Shown: positions 18,045 to 29,378, numbered from the stretch's first letter. The stretch is 47,923 bases of DNA from Lachnospiraceae bacterium (GCA_017395635.1 JAFQOE010000034.1:1-47923); one strand, 5' to 3'. The notes: generated by a model from the letters alone, not told the origin. Program-made: numbers and translations.

Positions 18045-18665
18045 ATGGCAACAGTAGCTGTTTACAACATCGAAGGTAAAGAAGTTGACAAGTTAGAGTT
18101 AAATGATTCCGTATTCGGTGTAGAAATAAATGAGCATTTAGTTCACATGGCAGTTGTAGCTCAGTTGGCTAACAAGCGTCAGGGAACACAGAGCGCTAAG
18201 ACACGTGCTGAAGTGCGTGGTGGCGGTAGAAAACCATGGAGACAGAAGGGAACAGGTCATGCAAGACAGGGTTCTACAAGATCTCCACAGTGGACAGGTG
18301 GTGGTGTTGTATTTGCACCAAAGCCAAGAGATTACTCTATGAAGTTGAACAAGAAAGAAAAGGCAAATGCTATGAAGTCTGTTTTAACTTCTAAAGTAAA
18401 TGAAGAAAAGTTCATCGTATTAGATGAGTTAAAGTTAGATGAGATTAAGACAAAGAAGTTTGTAGAGGTAATGAACAATCTTGAGGTGGCTAAGGCGTTG
18501 GTTGTAACAAAGGATAACGATCAGAACTTAATTATGTCAGCAAAGAATGTTCCTACTGTTAAGACAGCTCTTACAAACACAATCAACGTATATGACATTC
18601 TTAAGTATGATACAGTAGTTATCACTAAGGATGCTGTAGCAGCAATCGAGGAGGTGTACGCATAA
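18045..18665 (+). CDS. rplD: 50S ribosomal protein L4
   Basis: The 206-residue product has the [20 protein letters not shown] tunnel loop (about 63-82). The loop lines the exit tunnel and is a site of macrolide-resistance mutations in other bacteria. L4 is the likely feedback regulator of the S10 operon (known for enterobacteria, inferred here). Its stop overlaps the rplW start by one base (TAATG), so translation is coupled. Confidence 0.98.
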   Translation: MATVAVYNIEGKEVDKLELNDSVFGVEINEHLVHMAVVAQLANKRQGTQSAKTRAEVRGGGRKPWRQKGTGHARQGSTRSPQWTGGGVVFAPKPRDYSMKLNKKEKANAMKSVLTSKVNEEKFIVLDELKLDEIKTKKFVEVMNNLEVAKALVVTKDNDQNLIMSAKNVPTVKTALTNTINVYDILKYDTVVITKDAVAAIEEVYA

Positions 18666-18964
18666 TGGCAAATATTCAATATTATGACGTAATTCAGAAA
18701 CCTATCATTACTGAGAAGTCTATGGACGCTATGGCTGAAAAGAAGTATACATTCCAGGTTCATCCAGAAGCTAACAAGACTATGATTAAGGAAGCTGTTG
18801 AGAAAATGTTCGAAGGAACAAAGGTTGCAAAGGTAAACACAATGAATCTTGATGGTAAGACAAAGAGACGTGGAATGGTTTACGGAAAGACAGCTAAGTC
18901 TAAAAAAGCAATCGTTCAGTTAACAGCAGACAGCAAAGATATTGAGATCTTTGAAGGATTATAA
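18665..18964 (+). CDS. rplW: 50S ribosomal protein L23
   Basis: The 99-residue L23 has the usual PIITEKSM motif near the start and the [20 protein letters not shown] helix. It sits at the tunnel exit and docks trigger factor and SRP. It overlaps rplD by one base. A short hairpin with ACGCATGCAAGCGT follows in the 60-nt gap before rplB. Confidence 0.97.
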   Translation: MANIQYYDVIQKPIITEKSMDAMAEKKYTFQVHPEANKTMIKEAVEKMFEGTKVAKVNTMNLDGKTKRRGMVYGKTAKSKKAIVQLTADSKDIEIFEGL

Positions 18965-19024
18965 GATATAAGATTCATACGCATGCAAGCGTGATAATAA
19001 ATGCAATTTGAAAGGAGAAAGAAA

Positions 19025-19867
19025 ATGGGAATTAAGACATATAACCCATATACACCTTCCAGAAGAAATATGACTGGTATGGATTTCGATGTTATCACAA
19101 AGACAACACCTGAGAAATCTCTTGTAACTTCATTAAAGAAGACAGCTGGTCGTAATAATCAGGGAAAGATTACAGTAAGACATCACGGTGGTGGTGAGAG
19201 AAGAAAATATAGAATTATCGATTTCAAGAGAAGAAAAGACGATATTCCTGCAACAGTAGTTTCAATTGAGTACGATCCAAACAGAACAGCTAACATCGCA
19301 TTAATCAGCTATGCTGATGGTGAGAAGGCTTACATCTTAGCTCCTGTAGGATTAAAAGTAGGCGACAAGCTTATGAATGGCGCAAACGCAGAAATCAAGG
19401 TTGGTAACTGCTTGCCATTAGAGAATATTCCGGTTGGTACAGAAGTACACAACGTTGAGTTATATCCTGGTAAGGGTGGTCAGTTGGTTCGTTCCGCTGG
19501 TAACTCTGCTCAGCTTATGGCTAAGGAAGGAAAGTATGCAACCCTTCGTTTACCTTCAGGCGAAATGAGAATGGTTCCAATCATTGCTCGTGCAACAATC
19601 GGCCAGGTTGGTAATATTGAGCACGGTCTTGTTAAGGTTGGTAAGGCTGGACGTAAGCGTCATATGGGTATCAGACCTACAGTTCGTGGTTCTGTTATGA
19701 ACCCTAACGACCATCCACACGGTGGTGGTGAAGGTAGAACAAGTATCGGTAGACCAGCTCCTTGTACACCATGGGGCAAGCCAGCACTTGGACTTAAGAC
19801 ACGTAAGAAGAATAAGCAGTCAAATAAGATGATCGTTAGAACCAGAGATGGTAAGAGCGTTAAATAA
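19025..19867 (+). CDS. rplB: 50S ribosomal protein L2
   Basis: The 280-residue L2 starts [17 protein letters not shown] and carries [15 protein letters not shown] and the essential [13 protein letters not shown] motif (His in the peptidyl-transferase region). L2 is needed for subunit association and peptide-bond formation. The ribosome binding site AAAGGAG places the start at ATG 19025, not at the in-frame ATG 19001. Confidence 0.98.
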   Translation: MGIKTYNPYTPSRRNMTGMDFDVITKTTPEKSLVTSLKKTAGRNNQGKITVRHHGGGERRKYRIIDFKRRKDDIPATVVSIEYDPNRTANIALISYADGEKAYILAPVGLKVGDKLMNGANAEIKVGNCLPLENIPVGTEVHNVELYPGKGGQLVRSAGNSAQLMAKEGKYATLRLPSGEMRMVPIIARATIGQVGNIEHGLVKVGKAGRKRHMGIRPTVRGSVMNPNDHPHGGGEGRTSIGRPAPCTPWGKPALGLKTRKKNKQSNKMIVRTRDGKSVK

Positions 19868-19885
19868 TATAAGGAGGTTTGACCT

Positions 19886-20167
19886 ATGGCACGTTCACTT
19901 AAAAAAGGACCATTTGCAGATGAACATTTGCTTAAGAAAGTCGATGCTATGAATGCTAGCAACGATAAGCAGGTTATTAAGACCTGGTCTCGTCGTTCTA
20001 CAATTTTTCCTAGCTTCGTAGGACATACAATCGCAGTTTATGACGGTAGAAGACATGTACCTGTATATGTTACAGAAGATATGGTAGGACACAAGCTCGG
20101 AGAGTTCGTTGCTACTAGAACATACAAGGGTCATGGCAAGGACGAAAAGAAGTCAAGAGTTAGATAA
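19886..20167 (+). CDS. rpsS: 30S ribosomal protein S19
   Basis: The 93-residue S19 starts [18 protein letters not shown] and has the [20 protein letters not shown] core and the [14 protein letters not shown] tail typical of the family. It binds S13 in the 30S head. It follows rplB after 18 nt with AAGGAGG upstream. Confidence 0.98.
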   Translation: MARSLKKGPFADEHLLKKVDAMNASNDKQVIKTWSRRSTIFPSFVGHTIAVYDGRRHVPVYVTEDMVGHKLGEFVATRTYKGHGKDEKKSRVR

Positions 20168-20197
20168 TAAGATTTGATTTGAAAGGAGGGTTCATCC

Positions 20198-20587
20198 ATG
20201 GCAAAAGGACATAGATCCCAGATTAAAAGACAAAGAAATATGAATAATAAGGAAACTAGACCATCGGCTAAGGTTTCTTACGCTAGAGTTTCTGTAACAA
20301 AAGCATGTTTCGTTTTGGATGCCATCAGAGGTAAGGATGTACAGACAGCACTTGCTATCTTAGCTTATAATCCAAGATATGCTTCAAGTGTAATAGAGAA
20401 GTTGTTAAAGTCAGCTATCGCTAATGCTGAGAACAATAATGGTATGAAGATGGAAAACCTTTATATTGCAGAGTGTTATGCAAATAAGGGACCAACAATG
20501 AAGAGAATTCAACCAAGAGCACAGGGTAGAGCTTATAGAATCGAGAAGAGAACAAGCCACATCACTATCGTGCTTGATGAAAGATAA
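20198..20587 (+). CDS. rplV: 50S ribosomal protein L22
   Basis: The 129-residue L22 has the core [20 protein letters not shown] and the beta-hairpin [20 protein letters not shown], which lines the exit tunnel. The N-terminal extension (about 15 residues, basic) is common in Clostridia. GGAGGG precedes ATG 20198; rpsC follows 11 nt later. Confidence 0.97.
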   Translation: MAKGHRSQIKRQRNMNNKETRPSAKVSYARVSVTKACFVLDAIRGKDVQTALAILAYNPRYASSVIEKLLKSAIANAENNNGMKMENLYIAECYANKGPTMKRIQPRAQGRAYRIEKRTSHITIVLDER

Positions 20588-20598
20588 GGAGGCAAATA

Positions 20599-21264
20599 AT
20601 GGGACAGAAAGTTAATCCTCATGGTTTAAGAGTCGGTGTCATCAAGGATTGGGATTCTAGATGGTATGCTGATACAAAGGATGGCGAGTTCGCAAGCAAT
20701 TTATCTGAAGATAATAAGATTCGTACATTCCTTAAGAAGAGACTTTACAATGCTCAGGTTTCTAAGATTGAAATCGAGAGAGCATCAGATAGACTTAAAG
20801 TTATCGTTTACACAGCTAAACCAGGTGTTGTAATTGGTAAGGGTGGTGCTGAAATTGAGGCACTTAAGAAAGAAGTAGCTAAGTTAACAGATAAGAAGTT
20901 AATGGTAGATGTTAAGGAAGTTAAGAAGCCGGATGCTGACGCACAGTTGGTGGCTGAGAATATCGCTGCTCAGTTAGAGAATCGTATTGGTTTCCGTCGT
21001 GCTATGAAGTCTTGTATGGGTAGAACAATGAAGACTGGCGCTTTGGGAATTAAGACAGCAGTTTCTGGACGTTTAGGTGGTGCTGATATGGCTCGTACAG
21101 AGTTCTACAGCGAGGGAACAATTCCTCTTCAGACACTTCGTGCAGATATTGACTATGGTTTTGCTGAGGCTGACACAACTTACGGTAAAGTTGGTGTTAA
21201 GACTTGGATTTATCATGGTGAAGTACTTCCAACTAAGAATAATAAGGAAGGGAGCGATCAATAA
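20599..21264 (+). CDS. rpsC: 30S ribosomal protein S3
   Basis: The 221-residue S3 starts [20 protein letters not shown], has the KH-domain motif [17 protein letters not shown] (about 75-91) and the C-terminal [20 protein letters not shown]. It lies at the mRNA entry tunnel and contributes to helicase activity. Its TAA overlaps the rplP ATG by one base. Confidence 0.98.
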   Translation: MGQKVNPHGLRVGVIKDWDSRWYADTKDGEFASNLSEDNKIRTFLKKRLYNAQVSKIEIERASDRLKVIVYTAKPGVVIGKGGAEIEALKKEVAKLTDKKLMVDVKEVKKPDADAQLVAENIAAQLENRIGFRRAMKSCMGRTMKTGALGIKTAVSGRLGGADMARTEFYSEGTIPLQTLRADIDYGFAEADTTYGKVGVKTWIYHGEVLPTKNNKEGSDQ

Positions 21265-21701
21265 TGTTAATGCCAAAAAGAACAAAGTATAGAAAGCAGT
21301 TCAGAGGATCTATGGCTGGTAAGGCTACTAGAGGTAACAAGATTAGCCATGGTGAATATGGTATTGTTGCAATGGAGCCAGGTTGGATTAAGTCTAACCA
21401 GATCGAGGCAGCCCGTATCGCAATGACTCGTTATGTAAAACGTACTGGTAAAGTTTGGATTAAAATTTTCCCAGATAAGTCATATACATCTAAGCCTATC
21501 GGAGTTCGTATGGGTAAAGGTAAAGGTAACGTAGAAGGATGGGTAGCTGTAGTTAAGCCAGGACGTGTTATGTTCGAGCTTGCAGGTGTACCTGAAGAGA
21601 CAGCAAGAGAGGCTTTGAGACTTGCTACTCACAAGTTGCCAGTTAAGTGTAAGATTGTATCCCGTGCAGATTTAGAAGGAGGTGCAGGCAGTGAAAACTA
21701 A
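21264..21701 (+). CDS. rplP: 50S ribosomal protein L16
   Basis: The 145-residue L16 has the [15 protein letters not shown] start, the [20 protein letters not shown] block that reaches toward the A-site tRNA, and the [11 protein letters not shown] segment. It overlaps both rpsC (1 nt) and rpmC (11 nt), pointing to tight translational coupling. Confidence 0.98.
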   Translation: MLMPKRTKYRKQFRGSMAGKATRGNKISHGEYGIVAMEPGWIKSNQIEAARIAMTRYVKRTGKVWIKIFPDKSYTSKPIGVRMGKGKGNVEGWVAVVKPGRVMFELAGVPEETAREALRLATHKLPVKCKIVSRADLEGGAGSEN

Positions 21702-21894
21702 AGAATTTCGTGCAGATTTAAGATCTAAGAATGTTGAAGAGTTAAACGCAGAGTTAGTAGCTGCTAAGAAGGAATTATTCAACTTGAGATTCCAGAATGC
21801 AACTAACCAGTTAGAGAATACAAGCAGAATTAAAGAGGTAAGAAGAAATATCGCTAGAATTCAGTCAGTGATGACAGAGAAGGCTAACGCTTAG
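21691..21894 (+). CDS. rpmC: 50S ribosomal protein L29
   Basis: The 67-residue two-helix protein has the [20 protein letters not shown] motif near the tunnel exit (docking for nascent-chain factors). The start is GTG 21691: AGGAGG lies 8 nt before it, inside the rplP 3' end, while the in-frame GTG 21682 directly follows that site. It overlaps rplP by 11 nt. Confidence 0.95.
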   Translation: MKTKEFRADLRSKNVEELNAELVAAKKELFNLRFQNATNQLENTSRIKEVRRNIARIQSVMTEKANA

Positions 21895-21917
21895 TTATCT
21901 TGGAAGGAGGAATTATT

Positions 21918-22172
21918 GTGGAAAGAAATCTAAGAAAAACACGTGTAGGTATTGTAACAAGTGATAAGATGGATAAAACAATTGTTGTTTCAATCATAGA
22001 TAACGTTAAGCACCCTCTTTATGGTAAGATTGTAAAGAGAACTTATAAGTTAAAGGCACATGATGAGAACAATGAATGTCGCATCGGAGATAGAGTTAAA
22101 GTAATGGAAACAAGACCTTTGTCTAAGGATAAGAGATGGAGACTTGTTGAAATCGTAGAGAAAGCTAAATAA
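21918..22172 (+). CDS. rpsQ: 30S ribosomal protein S17
   Basis: The 84-residue OB-fold protein reads [20 protein letters not shown], then [19 protein letters not shown] and [21 protein letters not shown]17 is an early 30S assembly protein. It starts at GTG 21918 with GGAGG upstream, 23 nt after rpmC. Confidence 0.97.
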   Translation: MERNLRKTRVGIVTSDKMDKTIVVSIIDNVKHPLYGKIVKRTYKLKAHDENNECRIGDRVKVMETRPLSKDKRWRLVEIVEKAK

Positions 22173-22189
22173 TTAAGGAGGCAAATACA

Positions 22190-22558
22190 ATGGTACAACA
22201 GGAAACAAGACTTAAAGTTGCTGACAATACCGGAGCGAAAGAATTACTTTGCATCAGAGTATTAGGCGGTTCAACTAGAAGATATGCTAATATCGGTGAT
22301 ATCATCGTTGCCTCTGTTAAAGATGCAACACCAGGCGGTGTTGTAAAGAAGGGTGACGTTGTTAAGGCTGTAGTAGTTCGTACAAAGAAGGGTGCTCGTC
22401 GTAAAGATGGTTCTTATATCAAGTTTGATGAGAACGCTGCTGTTATCATCAAGGATGATATGAATCCAAGAGGAACACGTATTTTCGGACCTGTAGCTAG
22501 AGAGCTTAGAGATAAGAAATTCATGAAGATCGTTTCATTAGCACCAGAAGTTTTATAA
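22190..22558 (+). CDS. rplN: 50S ribosomal protein L14
   Basis: The 122-residue L14 starts [19 protein letters not shown] and ends with [20 protein letters not shown] as expected. It bridges to the 30S subunit and is the RsfS binding site. AGGAGG is upstream and rplX follows 12 nt later, so it is co-translated with the cluster. Confidence 0.98.
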   Translation: MVQQETRLKVADNTGAKELLCIRVLGGSTRRYANIGDIIVASVKDATPGGVVKKGDVVKAVVVRTKKGARRKDGSYIKFDENAAVIIKDDMNPRGTRIFGPVARELRDKKFMKIVSLAPEVL

Positions 22559-22570
22559 GGAGGTGTCAAG

Positions 22571-22888
22571 ATGGCAACTAGTAAGATTAAAAAAGATGAT
22601 TTAGTCAAAGTTATCACTGGTAAGGACAAAGGCAAAGAAGGCAAAGTTTTATCAGTAGATACTAAGAATAATAAAGTATTAGTTGAGGGAGTCAACATGG
22701 TTTCTAAGCACTCTAAACCAAGTATGGCAAACCAACAGGGTGGTATTATTGAGAAAGAAGCACCTATCGATATTTCTAACGTTATGTATGTTCACAAAGG
22801 AAAGCCAGTAAGAGTTGGTTTCCAGGGCGAAAAGAAAGACAAAGTTCGTGTGGCTAAAGTGAACGGTAAGTTAGAGAAGATTGACTAA
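22571..22888 (+). CDS. rplX: 50S ribosomal protein L24
   Basis: The 105-residue L24 has the KOW motif KDDLVKVITGKDKGKEGKVL (about 7-26) and the HSKPSMANQQGGIIEKEAPI block. It initiates 50S assembly at the tunnel exit. The AAGGAGG site overlaps the end of rplN. Confidence 0.97.
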   Translation: MATSKIKKDDLVKVITGKDKGKEGKVLSVDTKNNKVLVEGVNMVSKHSKPSMANQQGGIIEKEAPIDISNVMYVHKGKPVRVGFQGEKKDKVRVAKVNGKLEKID

Positions 22889-22911
22889 TTTGAGGAAGGA
22901 GGCCACAGAAG

Positions 22912-23451
22912 TTGAGTAGATTAAAAGAACAGTACAATGGCGAAATTAAAGACGCTATGACTAAGAAATTTGGTTACAAAAACGTTATGGAGATTCCAAA
23001 GCTTGAGAAAATCGTTATCAACATGGGTGTTGGTGAGGCTAAGGAAAACCACAAACTTTTAGATACAGCAATTCAGGATTTAGAGATTATTACTGGTCAG
23101 AAGGCAGTTGTTACTCGCGCTAAGAAGTCAATTGCGAACTTCAAGTTAAGAGAGGGTATGCCAATCGGATGTAAGGTTACTTTAAGAGGAGAGAGAATGT
23201 ACGAGTTTGCAGATCGTTTGATCAATCTTGCATTACCACGTGTTCGTGACTTTAGAGGTATCAATCCTAACGCATTTGATGGTAGAGGTAACTACGCTTT
23301 AGGTATTAAAGAGCAGTTAATTTTCCCTGAAATCGAGTATGACAAGGTAGATAAAGTTAGAGGTATGGACATTATTTTCGTTACTACCGCTAAGACAGAC
23401 GAGGAAGCTCGCGAGTTATTAACTTTATTCGGTATGCCATTTAAGAAATAA
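22912..23451 (+). CDS. rplE: 50S ribosomal protein L5
   Basis: The 179-residue L5 has the [20 protein letters not shown] region and [11 protein letters not shown] near the N-terminus. It binds 5S rRNA and contacts P-site tRNA. The start is TTG 22912 (UUG), preceded by AGGAGG; no ATG is better placed. Confidence 0.97.
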   Translation: MSRLKEQYNGEIKDAMTKKFGYKNVMEIPKLEKIVINMGVGEAKENHKLLDTAIQDLEIITGQKAVVTRAKKSIANFKLREGMPIGCKVTLRGERMYEFADRLINLALPRVRDFRGINPNAFDGRGNYALGIKEQLIFPEIEYDKVDKVRGMDIIFVTTAKTDEEARELLTLFGMPFKK

Positions 23452-23467
23452 TAGGAGGAAGAGATTC

Positions 23468-23653
23468 ATGGCTAAAAAGGCAATGGTTGTTAAACAACAG
23501 CGCAAACAGAAATTCTCTACAAGAGAATATACACGTTGTAACGTTTGTGGTCGTCCACATTCAGTGTTAAGAAAATACGGAATCTGCAGAATCTGCTTCC
23601 GTGAGTTAGCATACAAGGGTGAAATCCCAGGCGTTAAGAAAGCAAGCTGGTAA
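23468..23653 (+). CDS. rpsZ: 30S ribosomal protein S14, zinc-binding type
   Basis: The 61-residue short S14 has the zinc ribbon CNVCG...CRICF, so it is the C+ (zinc) paralogue typical of Gram-positives. It starts [20 protein letters not shown]. The gene lies between rplE and rpsH with 16-nt and 23-nt spacers. Confidence 0.97.
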   Translation: MAKKAMVVKQQRKQKFSTREYTRCNVCGRPHSVLRKYGICRICFRELAYKGEIPGVKKASW

Positions 23654-23676
23654 TTTTTTGAAGGAGGTAAATGACA

Positions 23677-24072
23677 ATGACAGATCCAATCGCAGATATG
23701 CTTACTAGAATTCGCAATGCGAATACTGCTAAACATGATACAGTTGATGTTCCTGCTTCAAAGATGAAGGAAGCAATTGCTAACATTCTTTTAGAAGAGG
23801 GTTATATCAAGGCTGTTGATATAGTTGAAGAAGGTAAATTTAAAACAATCCATATCACATTAAAGTATGGTAAGGATAAGAATGAGAAGATTATTTCTGG
23901 TATTAAGAGAATCTCTAAGCCAGGTCTTCGTGTTTATGCTGGCAAGGATGAGCTTCCTAAGGTATTAGGTGGTTTAGGTATTGCTATCATCTCTACAAAC
24001 AAAGGTGTGTTAACTGACAAGCAGGCTCGTGAAGCTCAGGTTGGTGGCGAAGTATTAGCATTTGTTTGGTAG
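23677..24072 (+). CDS. rpsH: 30S ribosomal protein S8
   Basis: The 131-residue S8 has the [16 protein letters not shown] start and the C-terminal [20 protein letters not shown] motif. AGGAGG is 9 nt before ATG 23677 and only 3 nt before the in-frame ATG 23671, so 23677 is preferred. In E. coli S8 is the spc-operon repressor; a small hairpin lies in the 72-nt gap that follows. Confidence 0.96.
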   Translation: MTDPIADMLTRIRNANTAKHDTVDVPASKMKEAIANILLEEGYIKAVDIVEEGKFKTIHITLKYGKDKNEKIISGIKRISKPGLRVYAGKDELPKVLGGLGIAIISTNKGVLTDKQAREAQVGGEVLAFVW

Positions 24073-24144
24073 GAACAAAGAATTATTATAATAGAGAAAT
24101 TATTAATCAATCCGTAAGGGTTATTGAATTAAGGAGGTAACGGC

Positions 24145-24684
24145 ATGTCACGTATCGGAAGAATGCCTATCGCTGTACCGGCAGGAGTTAATGTTGATAT
24201 AGCAGAAAATAATCAAGTGACTGTAAAAGGACCAAAGGGTACACTTACAAGAGTATTGCCTGAGGAAATGGACATTAAGCTTGAAGGTGATCAGATTATT
24301 GTAACAAGACCTAATGATTTAAAGAGAATGAAGTCTTTACATGGTCTTACAAGAACATTAATTAACAACATGGTTGTAGGTGTAACAGAAGGTTATACAA
24401 AGAAGTTAGAAGTAAATGGTGTTGGTTACAGAGCTGCTAAACAGGGTAAGAAGTTAACACTTAGCTTAGGTTATTCTCACCCAGTTGAGATGGAAGATCC
24501 GGAAGGAATCGAGTCTGTAGTAGAAGGTAACGTAATTACTGTTTCAGGTATTGATAAAGAAAAAGTTGGCCAATATGCTGCTGAAATCAGAGAAAAGAGA
24601 CAGCCTGAACCATATAAGGGTAAAGGTATCAAGTATGCTGATGAAGTTATCAGACGTAAAGTTGGTAAGACTGGTAAGAAATAA
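24145..24684 (+). CDS. rplF: 50S ribosomal protein L6
   Basis: The 179-residue L6 has two repeated domains, starts [17 protein letters not shown], and carries the C-terminal signature [19 protein letters not shown]. It sits near the GTPase-associated centre. The AGGAGG site is strong; rplR follows after 18 nt. Confidence 0.98.
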   Translation: MSRIGRMPIAVPAGVNVDIAENNQVTVKGPKGTLTRVLPEEMDIKLEGDQIIVTRPNDLKRMKSLHGLTRTLINNMVVGVTEGYTKKLEVNGVGYRAAKQGKKLTLSLGYSHPVEMEDPEGIESVVEGNVITVSGIDKEKVGQYAAEIREKRQPEPYKGKGIKYADEVIRRKVGKTGKK

Positions 24685-24702
24685 TTAAAGGAGTGAGATA
24701 GC

Positions 24703-25071
24703 ATGATTAATAAAGAGTCAAGAAGTAAGATTCGTGCAAAGAAGCACTTAAGAATCCGCAACCGCTTTAGTGGAACTGCTGAGAGACCACGTTTAGCTGT
24801 ATTCAGAAGTAATAATCATATGTACGCTCAAATTATTGATGATACAGTTGGTAATACTTTAGTGTCTGCTTCAACAGTTCAGAAAGAAGTTAAGGCAGAA
24901 TTAGAGAAGACAAATGATGTTGCTGCTGCAGCTTACTTAGGTAAGGTTATTGCAAAGAAAGCATTGGATAAGGGAATCACAACAGTTGTCTTTGATAGAG
25001 GCGGATTTATATATCAGGGTAAAGTTAAAGCATTAGCAGATGCAGCAAGAGAAGCTGGTCTCGAATTCTAA
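24703..25071 (+). CDS. rplR: 50S ribosomal protein L18
   Basis: The 122-residue L18 has the [20 protein letters not shown] core and the [20 protein letters not shown] tail that binds 5S rRNA with L5. The N-terminus is basic ([16 protein letters not shown]). It is co-transcribed within the spc block. Confidence 0.98.
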   Translation: MINKESRSKIRAKKHLRIRNRFSGTAERPRLAVFRSNNHMYAQIIDDTVGNTLVSASTVQKEVKAELEKTNDVAAAAYLGKVIAKKALDKGITTVVFDRGGFIYQGKVKALADAAREAGLEF

Positions 25072-25089
25072 TAAGGAGGAAAACAATTT

Positions 25090-25599
25090 ATGAAGCATAC
25101 AATTATTGATGCTAGTCAGTTAGAATTAGAAGAAAAAGTTGTTGTCATCAAACGTGTAACCAAGGTTGTTAAAGGTGGACGTAATATGAGATTTGCTGCT
25201 CTTGTAGTTGTAGGTGACAAAAATGGTCATGTAGGCGCTGGAACAGGTAAGGCTGCCGAAGTACCAGAGGCAATTCGTAAAGGTAAAGAAGATGCAATCA
25301 AGAACATGGTAAATGTTCCAATTAATGAAATTGGAAGTATTCCACATGACTGGACAGGAAAGTTCGGAAGCGCATCTGTTCTTTTAAAGGCATCTCCAGA
25401 AGGTACTGGTATCATCGCTGGTGGTCCGGCACGTTCCGTACTTGAGTTGGCTGGATACAAGAATATCCGTACTAAGTCTTTAGGTTCAAACAATAAGCAG
25501 AACGTAGTTTTAGCTACAATCAATGGACTTACAAGCTTAAAGACTCCTGAAGAAGTTGCAAAGCTTCGCGGAAAATCTGTTGAAGAGATTCTAGGTTAA
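25090..25599 (+). CDS. rpsE: 30S ribosomal protein S5
   Basis: The 169-residue S5 has the [20 protein letters not shown] double-stranded RNA-binding domain (about 30-49) and the [20 protein letters not shown]-terminal block. S5 affects fidelity, and mutations there give spectinomycin resistance in other bacteria. AGGAGG precedes ATG 25090 by 10 nt. Confidence 0.98.
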   Translation: MKHTIIDASQLELEEKVVVIKRVTKVVKGGRNMRFAALVVVGDKNGHVGAGTGKAAEVPEAIRKGKEDAIKNMVNVPINEIGSIPHDWTGKFGSASVLLKASPEGTGIIAGGPARSVLELAGYKNIRTKSLGSNNKQNVVLATINGLTSLKTPEEVAKLRGKSVEEILG

Positions 25600-25612
25600 G
25601 GAGGATTCAAAA

Positions 25613-25795
25613 ATGGCAGATAAGGTAAGAGTTACTTTGGTAAAGTCTCCAATCGGAGCAGTTCCAAAGCATAAAAAGACATTAGAAGCATTAGGTCTTA
25701 GAAAGTTAAATAAGACAGTAGAGCTTCCTAACAATGCTGCAACTCAGGGAATGGTATTCCAGGTTAAGCATTTAGTAAAGGTAGAAGAGATTTAA
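25613..25795 (+). CDS. rpmD: 50S ribosomal protein L30
   Basis: The 60-residue L30 has the VTLVKSPIGAVPKHKKTLEA start and the LRKLNKTVELPNN motif. It starts 13 nt after rpsE. The length and motifs are typical. Confidence 0.97.
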   Translation: MADKVRVTLVKSPIGAVPKHKKTLEALGLRKLNKTVELPNNAATQGMVFQVKHLVKVEEI

Positions 25796-25825
25796 TCAAT
25801 ATTTGAGATAAGGAGGTGCACGTTA

Positions 25826-26266
25826 ATGAATTTATCTACATTAAAGCCAGCAAATGGTTCTAAGCAGAGCGATAATTTCAGAAAAGGTCGTGGCCATGGT
25901 TCAGGAAATGGTAAGACTGCAGGTAAGGGTCATAAGGGACAGAAAGCTCGTTCAGGAGCTACTAGACCTGGTTTCGAAGGTGGTCAGATGCCATTATATA
26001 GAAGACTTCCAAAGAGAGGATTTACATGTCCTAGCTCAAAGGAAATCATTGCTATCAACGTAGCTGCTCTTAATGCATTCGAAGATGGTGCAGAGGTAAC
26101 TGTTGATTCTTTGATGGCTGCAGGTATTGTTAGCAATCCTAAGGATGGAGTTAAGATTTTAGGTAATGGCGAGTTGACAAAGAAGCTTACTGTTAAGGCT
26201 AACGCTTTCAGTGCTTCTGCTGTAGAGAAAATCGAGGCTCTTGGTGGAAAAGCAGAGGTGATGTAA
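25826..26266 (+). CDS. rplO: 50S ribosomal protein L15
   Basis: The 146-residue L15 has the glycine-rich basic N-terminal extension ([20 protein letters not shown]) that threads into 23S rRNA, and the [18 protein letters not shown] motif. It lies 1 nt before secY, so ribosomal and translocon synthesis are coupled. Confidence 0.98.
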   Translation: MNLSTLKPANGSKQSDNFRKGRGHGSGNGKTAGKGHKGQKARSGATRPGFEGGQMPLYRRLPKRGFTCPSSKEIIAINVAALNAFEDGAEVTVDSLMAAGIVSNPKDGVKILGNGELTKKLTVKANAFSASAVEKIEALGGKAEVM

Positions 26267-26267
26267 T

Positions 26268-27581
26268 ATGTTCAAAACCTTAGTTAATGCATTCAAGATT
26301 GAACAACTAAGAAAGAGAATATTTTACACATTATGGATTGTGATTATTGTACGCTTGGGAAGTCAATTACCAATTCCTGGTATTGATGTTTCCCAGGTGA
26401 AAGCTTTCTTGGAGAGTGTAGTGGGTGATTCGTTTAGCTTTATTGATTCATTTACTGGTGGTTCGTTTTTGTCGATGTCAGTGTTTGCGTTGAGTGTAAC
26501 ACCATACATTACAGCTTCAATCATTATGCAGCTTTTGACAATTGCAATTCCGGCTTTGGAGGAATTGCAACATGATGGTGAAGATGGTAAGAAGAAAATG
26601 CAAAAGATTACACGTTATGTATCTGTATTTCTTGCTATTATCGAAAGTGCAGGTTTGGCGATTGGCTTCCACAGACAGGGAGCACTTGGTGAGTCTAACG
26701 CATTTACCATTTTAACAATTATTGCTACATTGACAGCAGGTAGCTGTATTATTATGTGGCTTGGTGAGAGAATTTCTGATAAGGGAATTGGTAGTGGTAT
26801 TTCCATTATTTTGTTAGTAAACATTGTATCTAAGATGCCGGCTGACTTTGCAAACCTTTATGAAATGTTTATAAAGAACAAAGATATGGTGCAGGCAATT
26901 GTTGCGGCAGTTATAATTGTTGCAGTGGTAATTATTACTACAATTCTTGTTATTATTTTGCAGGATGCAGAGAGAAGAATTCCGGTTCAGTATTCTAAGA
27001 AGGTTCAAGGAAGAAAGATGACTGGTGGACAGTCAAGCTATATTCCTTTGAAGGTGAATACTTCAGGTGTTATTCCTGTTATCTTTGCTTCTTCACTTAT
27101 GTCTGTTCCTTCAATTTTGATTAACTTGTTTAATGTAACACCAGGAACAACATGGCAGAAGATTTTACAGGGTATGAATCAAGGATATTGGTTTAACCCA
27201 GAATATCCATGGGCTTCCATCGGACTTATTGTATACATTGCTTTGAATGTTATCTTTGCTTATTTCTATACTTCTGTTACATTTAATCCAATGGAAGTAG
27301 CAAATAACATGAAGAAGAATGGTGGATTTATTCCGGGTATTCGTCCAGGAAAGCCTACTCAGGATTACTTAAATAAGATTCTTAACTACATTGTATTAAT
27401 TGGTGTAACCGGATTGATAATCATTGCACTTATTCCAATTTTCTTTAGTGGAATGTTTAAGGCAGATGTATCCTTTGGTGGAACATCGTTGATTATTATC
27501 GTAGGTGTAATTCTTGAGACAATGAAGCAGATGGAATCTCAGATGTTAGTTCGTAACTACTCTGGATTTTTGAATGATTAA
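26268..27581 (+). CDS. secY: Protein translocase channel subunit SecY
   Basis: The 437-residue, ten-helix membrane protein forms the Sec channel with SecE and SecG. It shows the plug-region segment GGSFLSMSVFALSVTPYITA, the RIPVQYSKK loop and the FTPGIRPGK-type cytoplasmic loop (seen as FIPGIRPGKPTQDYL). A 16-bp hairpin follows before adk. Confidence 0.97.
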   Translation: MFKTLVNAFKIEQLRKRIFYTLWIVIIVRLGSQLPIPGIDVSQVKAFLESVVGDSFSFIDSFTGGSFLSMSVFALSVTPYITASIIMQLLTIAIPALEELQHDGEDGKKKMQKITRYVSVFLAIIESAGLAIGFHRQGALGESNAFTILTIIATLTAGSCIIMWLGERISDKGIGSGISIILLVNIVSKMPADFANLYEMFIKNKDMVQAIVAAVIIVAVVIITTILVIILQDAERRIPVQYSKKVQGRKMTGGQSSYIPLKVNTSGVIPVIFASSLMSVPSILINLFNVTPGTTWQKILQGMNQGYWFNPEYPWASIGLIVYIALNVIFAYFYTSVTFNPMEVANNMKKNGGFIPGIRPGKPTQDYLNKILNYIVLIGVTGLIIIALIPIFFSGMFKADVSFGGTSLIIIVGVILETMKQMESQMLVRNYSGFLND

Positions 27582-27595
27582 CACGCAAGTGTATA

Positions 27596-27631
27596 AAACC
27601 GTAGGGAATAGATTTCTATTCTCTGCGGTTT
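27596..27631 (+). other. Strong hairpin between secY and adk
   Basis: AAACCGTAGGGAATAG (27596-27611) pairs along all 16 positions with CTATTCTCTGCGGTTT (27616-27631), two pairs being G-U, around an ATTT loop. No T-run follows. It is therefore more likely a processing or stability element, or a partial attenuator, than a full terminator. Confidence 0.7.
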
Positions 27632-27653
27632 CAGTGGTTAAAAAGAAGATTAA

Positions 27654-28313
<660 letters not shown>

Positions 28314-28315
28314 AA

Positions 28316-29083
28316 ATGGCGATTTCTTATAAATCAAAAGCAGAAATTGAACTCATGCGTGAGGCGGGAAGAATTCTCGCCATCACACATGATGAACTGG
28401 CAAAAAGAGTTAAACCAGGGATGACAACATTAGAAGTAGATCGTATAGGTGAAGAAATTATTAGAAGCTATGGATGTATCCCTTCTTTTCTTAATTATAA
28501 TGGATATCCTGCATCAATTTGCGTATCGATTAACGAAGAAGTTGTTCACGGGATTCCAAATAAGAACAGAATTATTCAGGAAGACGATATTGTGAGCTTG
28601 GATGCCGGTGTTATCTATAAGGGATATCACTCTGACGCTGCGAGAACATTGATTATGCCGGCAGCATCAGACGAGGTAAGAAAGTTAGTTGAAGTTACAA
28701 AACAGTCATTTTTTGAAGGGATTAAGCAAGCGGTTCCAGGTAATCATGTCATTGATATTGCAAGAGCAATTCAGGAATATGTGGAATCATTTGGGTATTC
28801 TGTGGTAAGAGATTTGATTGGTCATGGAGTTGGTTCAAAACTTCATGAAGACCCGGAAGTTCCGAATTTTGTAGGAAAGAGACGTGGTGCAAAACTTCGT
28901 CCGGGTATGACAATCGCAGTAGAACCAATGATTAATCTAGGTGAGTATGATGTATATTGGGAAGATGATGATTGGACAGTTGTCACAGAGGATGGAATGC
29001 CATCAGCCCATTATGAAAATACAATATTGATTACAGAGGGAGAACCGGAAATTCTTTCACAGGCTCCCGGCATAGCATTGTAA
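28316..29083 (+). CDS. map: Type I methionine aminopeptidase
   Basis: The 255-residue metalloprotease removes N-terminal Met from nascent proteins. The metal ligands lie in SLDAGVIYKGYHSDAART (two Asp), GHGVGSKLHE (His), and the two Glu of VEPM and the ENTILITEGE segment. No N-terminal zinc extension is present. It starts directly after adk. Confidence 0.96.
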   Translation: MAISYKSKAEIELMREAGRILAITHDELAKRVKPGMTTLEVDRIGEEIIRSYGCIPSFLNYNGYPASICVSINEEVVHGIPNKNRIIQEDDIVSLDAGVIYKGYHSDAARTLIMPAASDEVRKLVEVTKQSFFEGIKQAVPGNHVIDIARAIQEYVESFGYSVVRDLIGHGVGSKLHEDPEVPNFVGKRRGAKLRPGMTIAVEPMINLGEYDVYWEDDDWTVVTEDGMPSAHYENTILITEGEPEILSQAPGIAL

Positions 29084-29151
29084 TATTAGGATAGAAGAAA
29101 ACAGTGCAAGCTACAAAGAGTCTAAGTAAATGAGAATAGGAGGATTAATAT

Positions 29152-29370
29152 ATGTCTAAAGCAGATGTTATTGAAATTGAAGGAACAGTAATTGAGAAGT
29201 TGCCAAATGCAATGTTTAAAGTAGAATTGGAAAATGGTCACGAAGTATTAGCTCATATCAGTGGAAAATTGAGAATGAACTATATTAAAATATTACCAGG
29301 TGACAAGGTTACATTGGAATTATCTCCATATGATTTAACAAAAGGAAGAATTAAATGGAGAGAAAAATAA
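29152..29370 (+). CDS. infA: Translation initiation factor IF-1
   Basis: The 72-residue OB-fold protein reads [20 protein letters not shown] and ends KGRIKWREK as in typical IF-1. It binds the 30S A site during initiation. The KOW-domain gene often found between map and infA in Bacillota is absent; only 68 nt separate them. Confidence 0.97.
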   Translation: MSKADVIEIEGTVIEKLPNAMFKVELENGHEVLAHISGKLRMNYIKILPGDKVTLELSPYDLTKGRIKWREK

Positions 29371-29378
29371 ACAACAGA

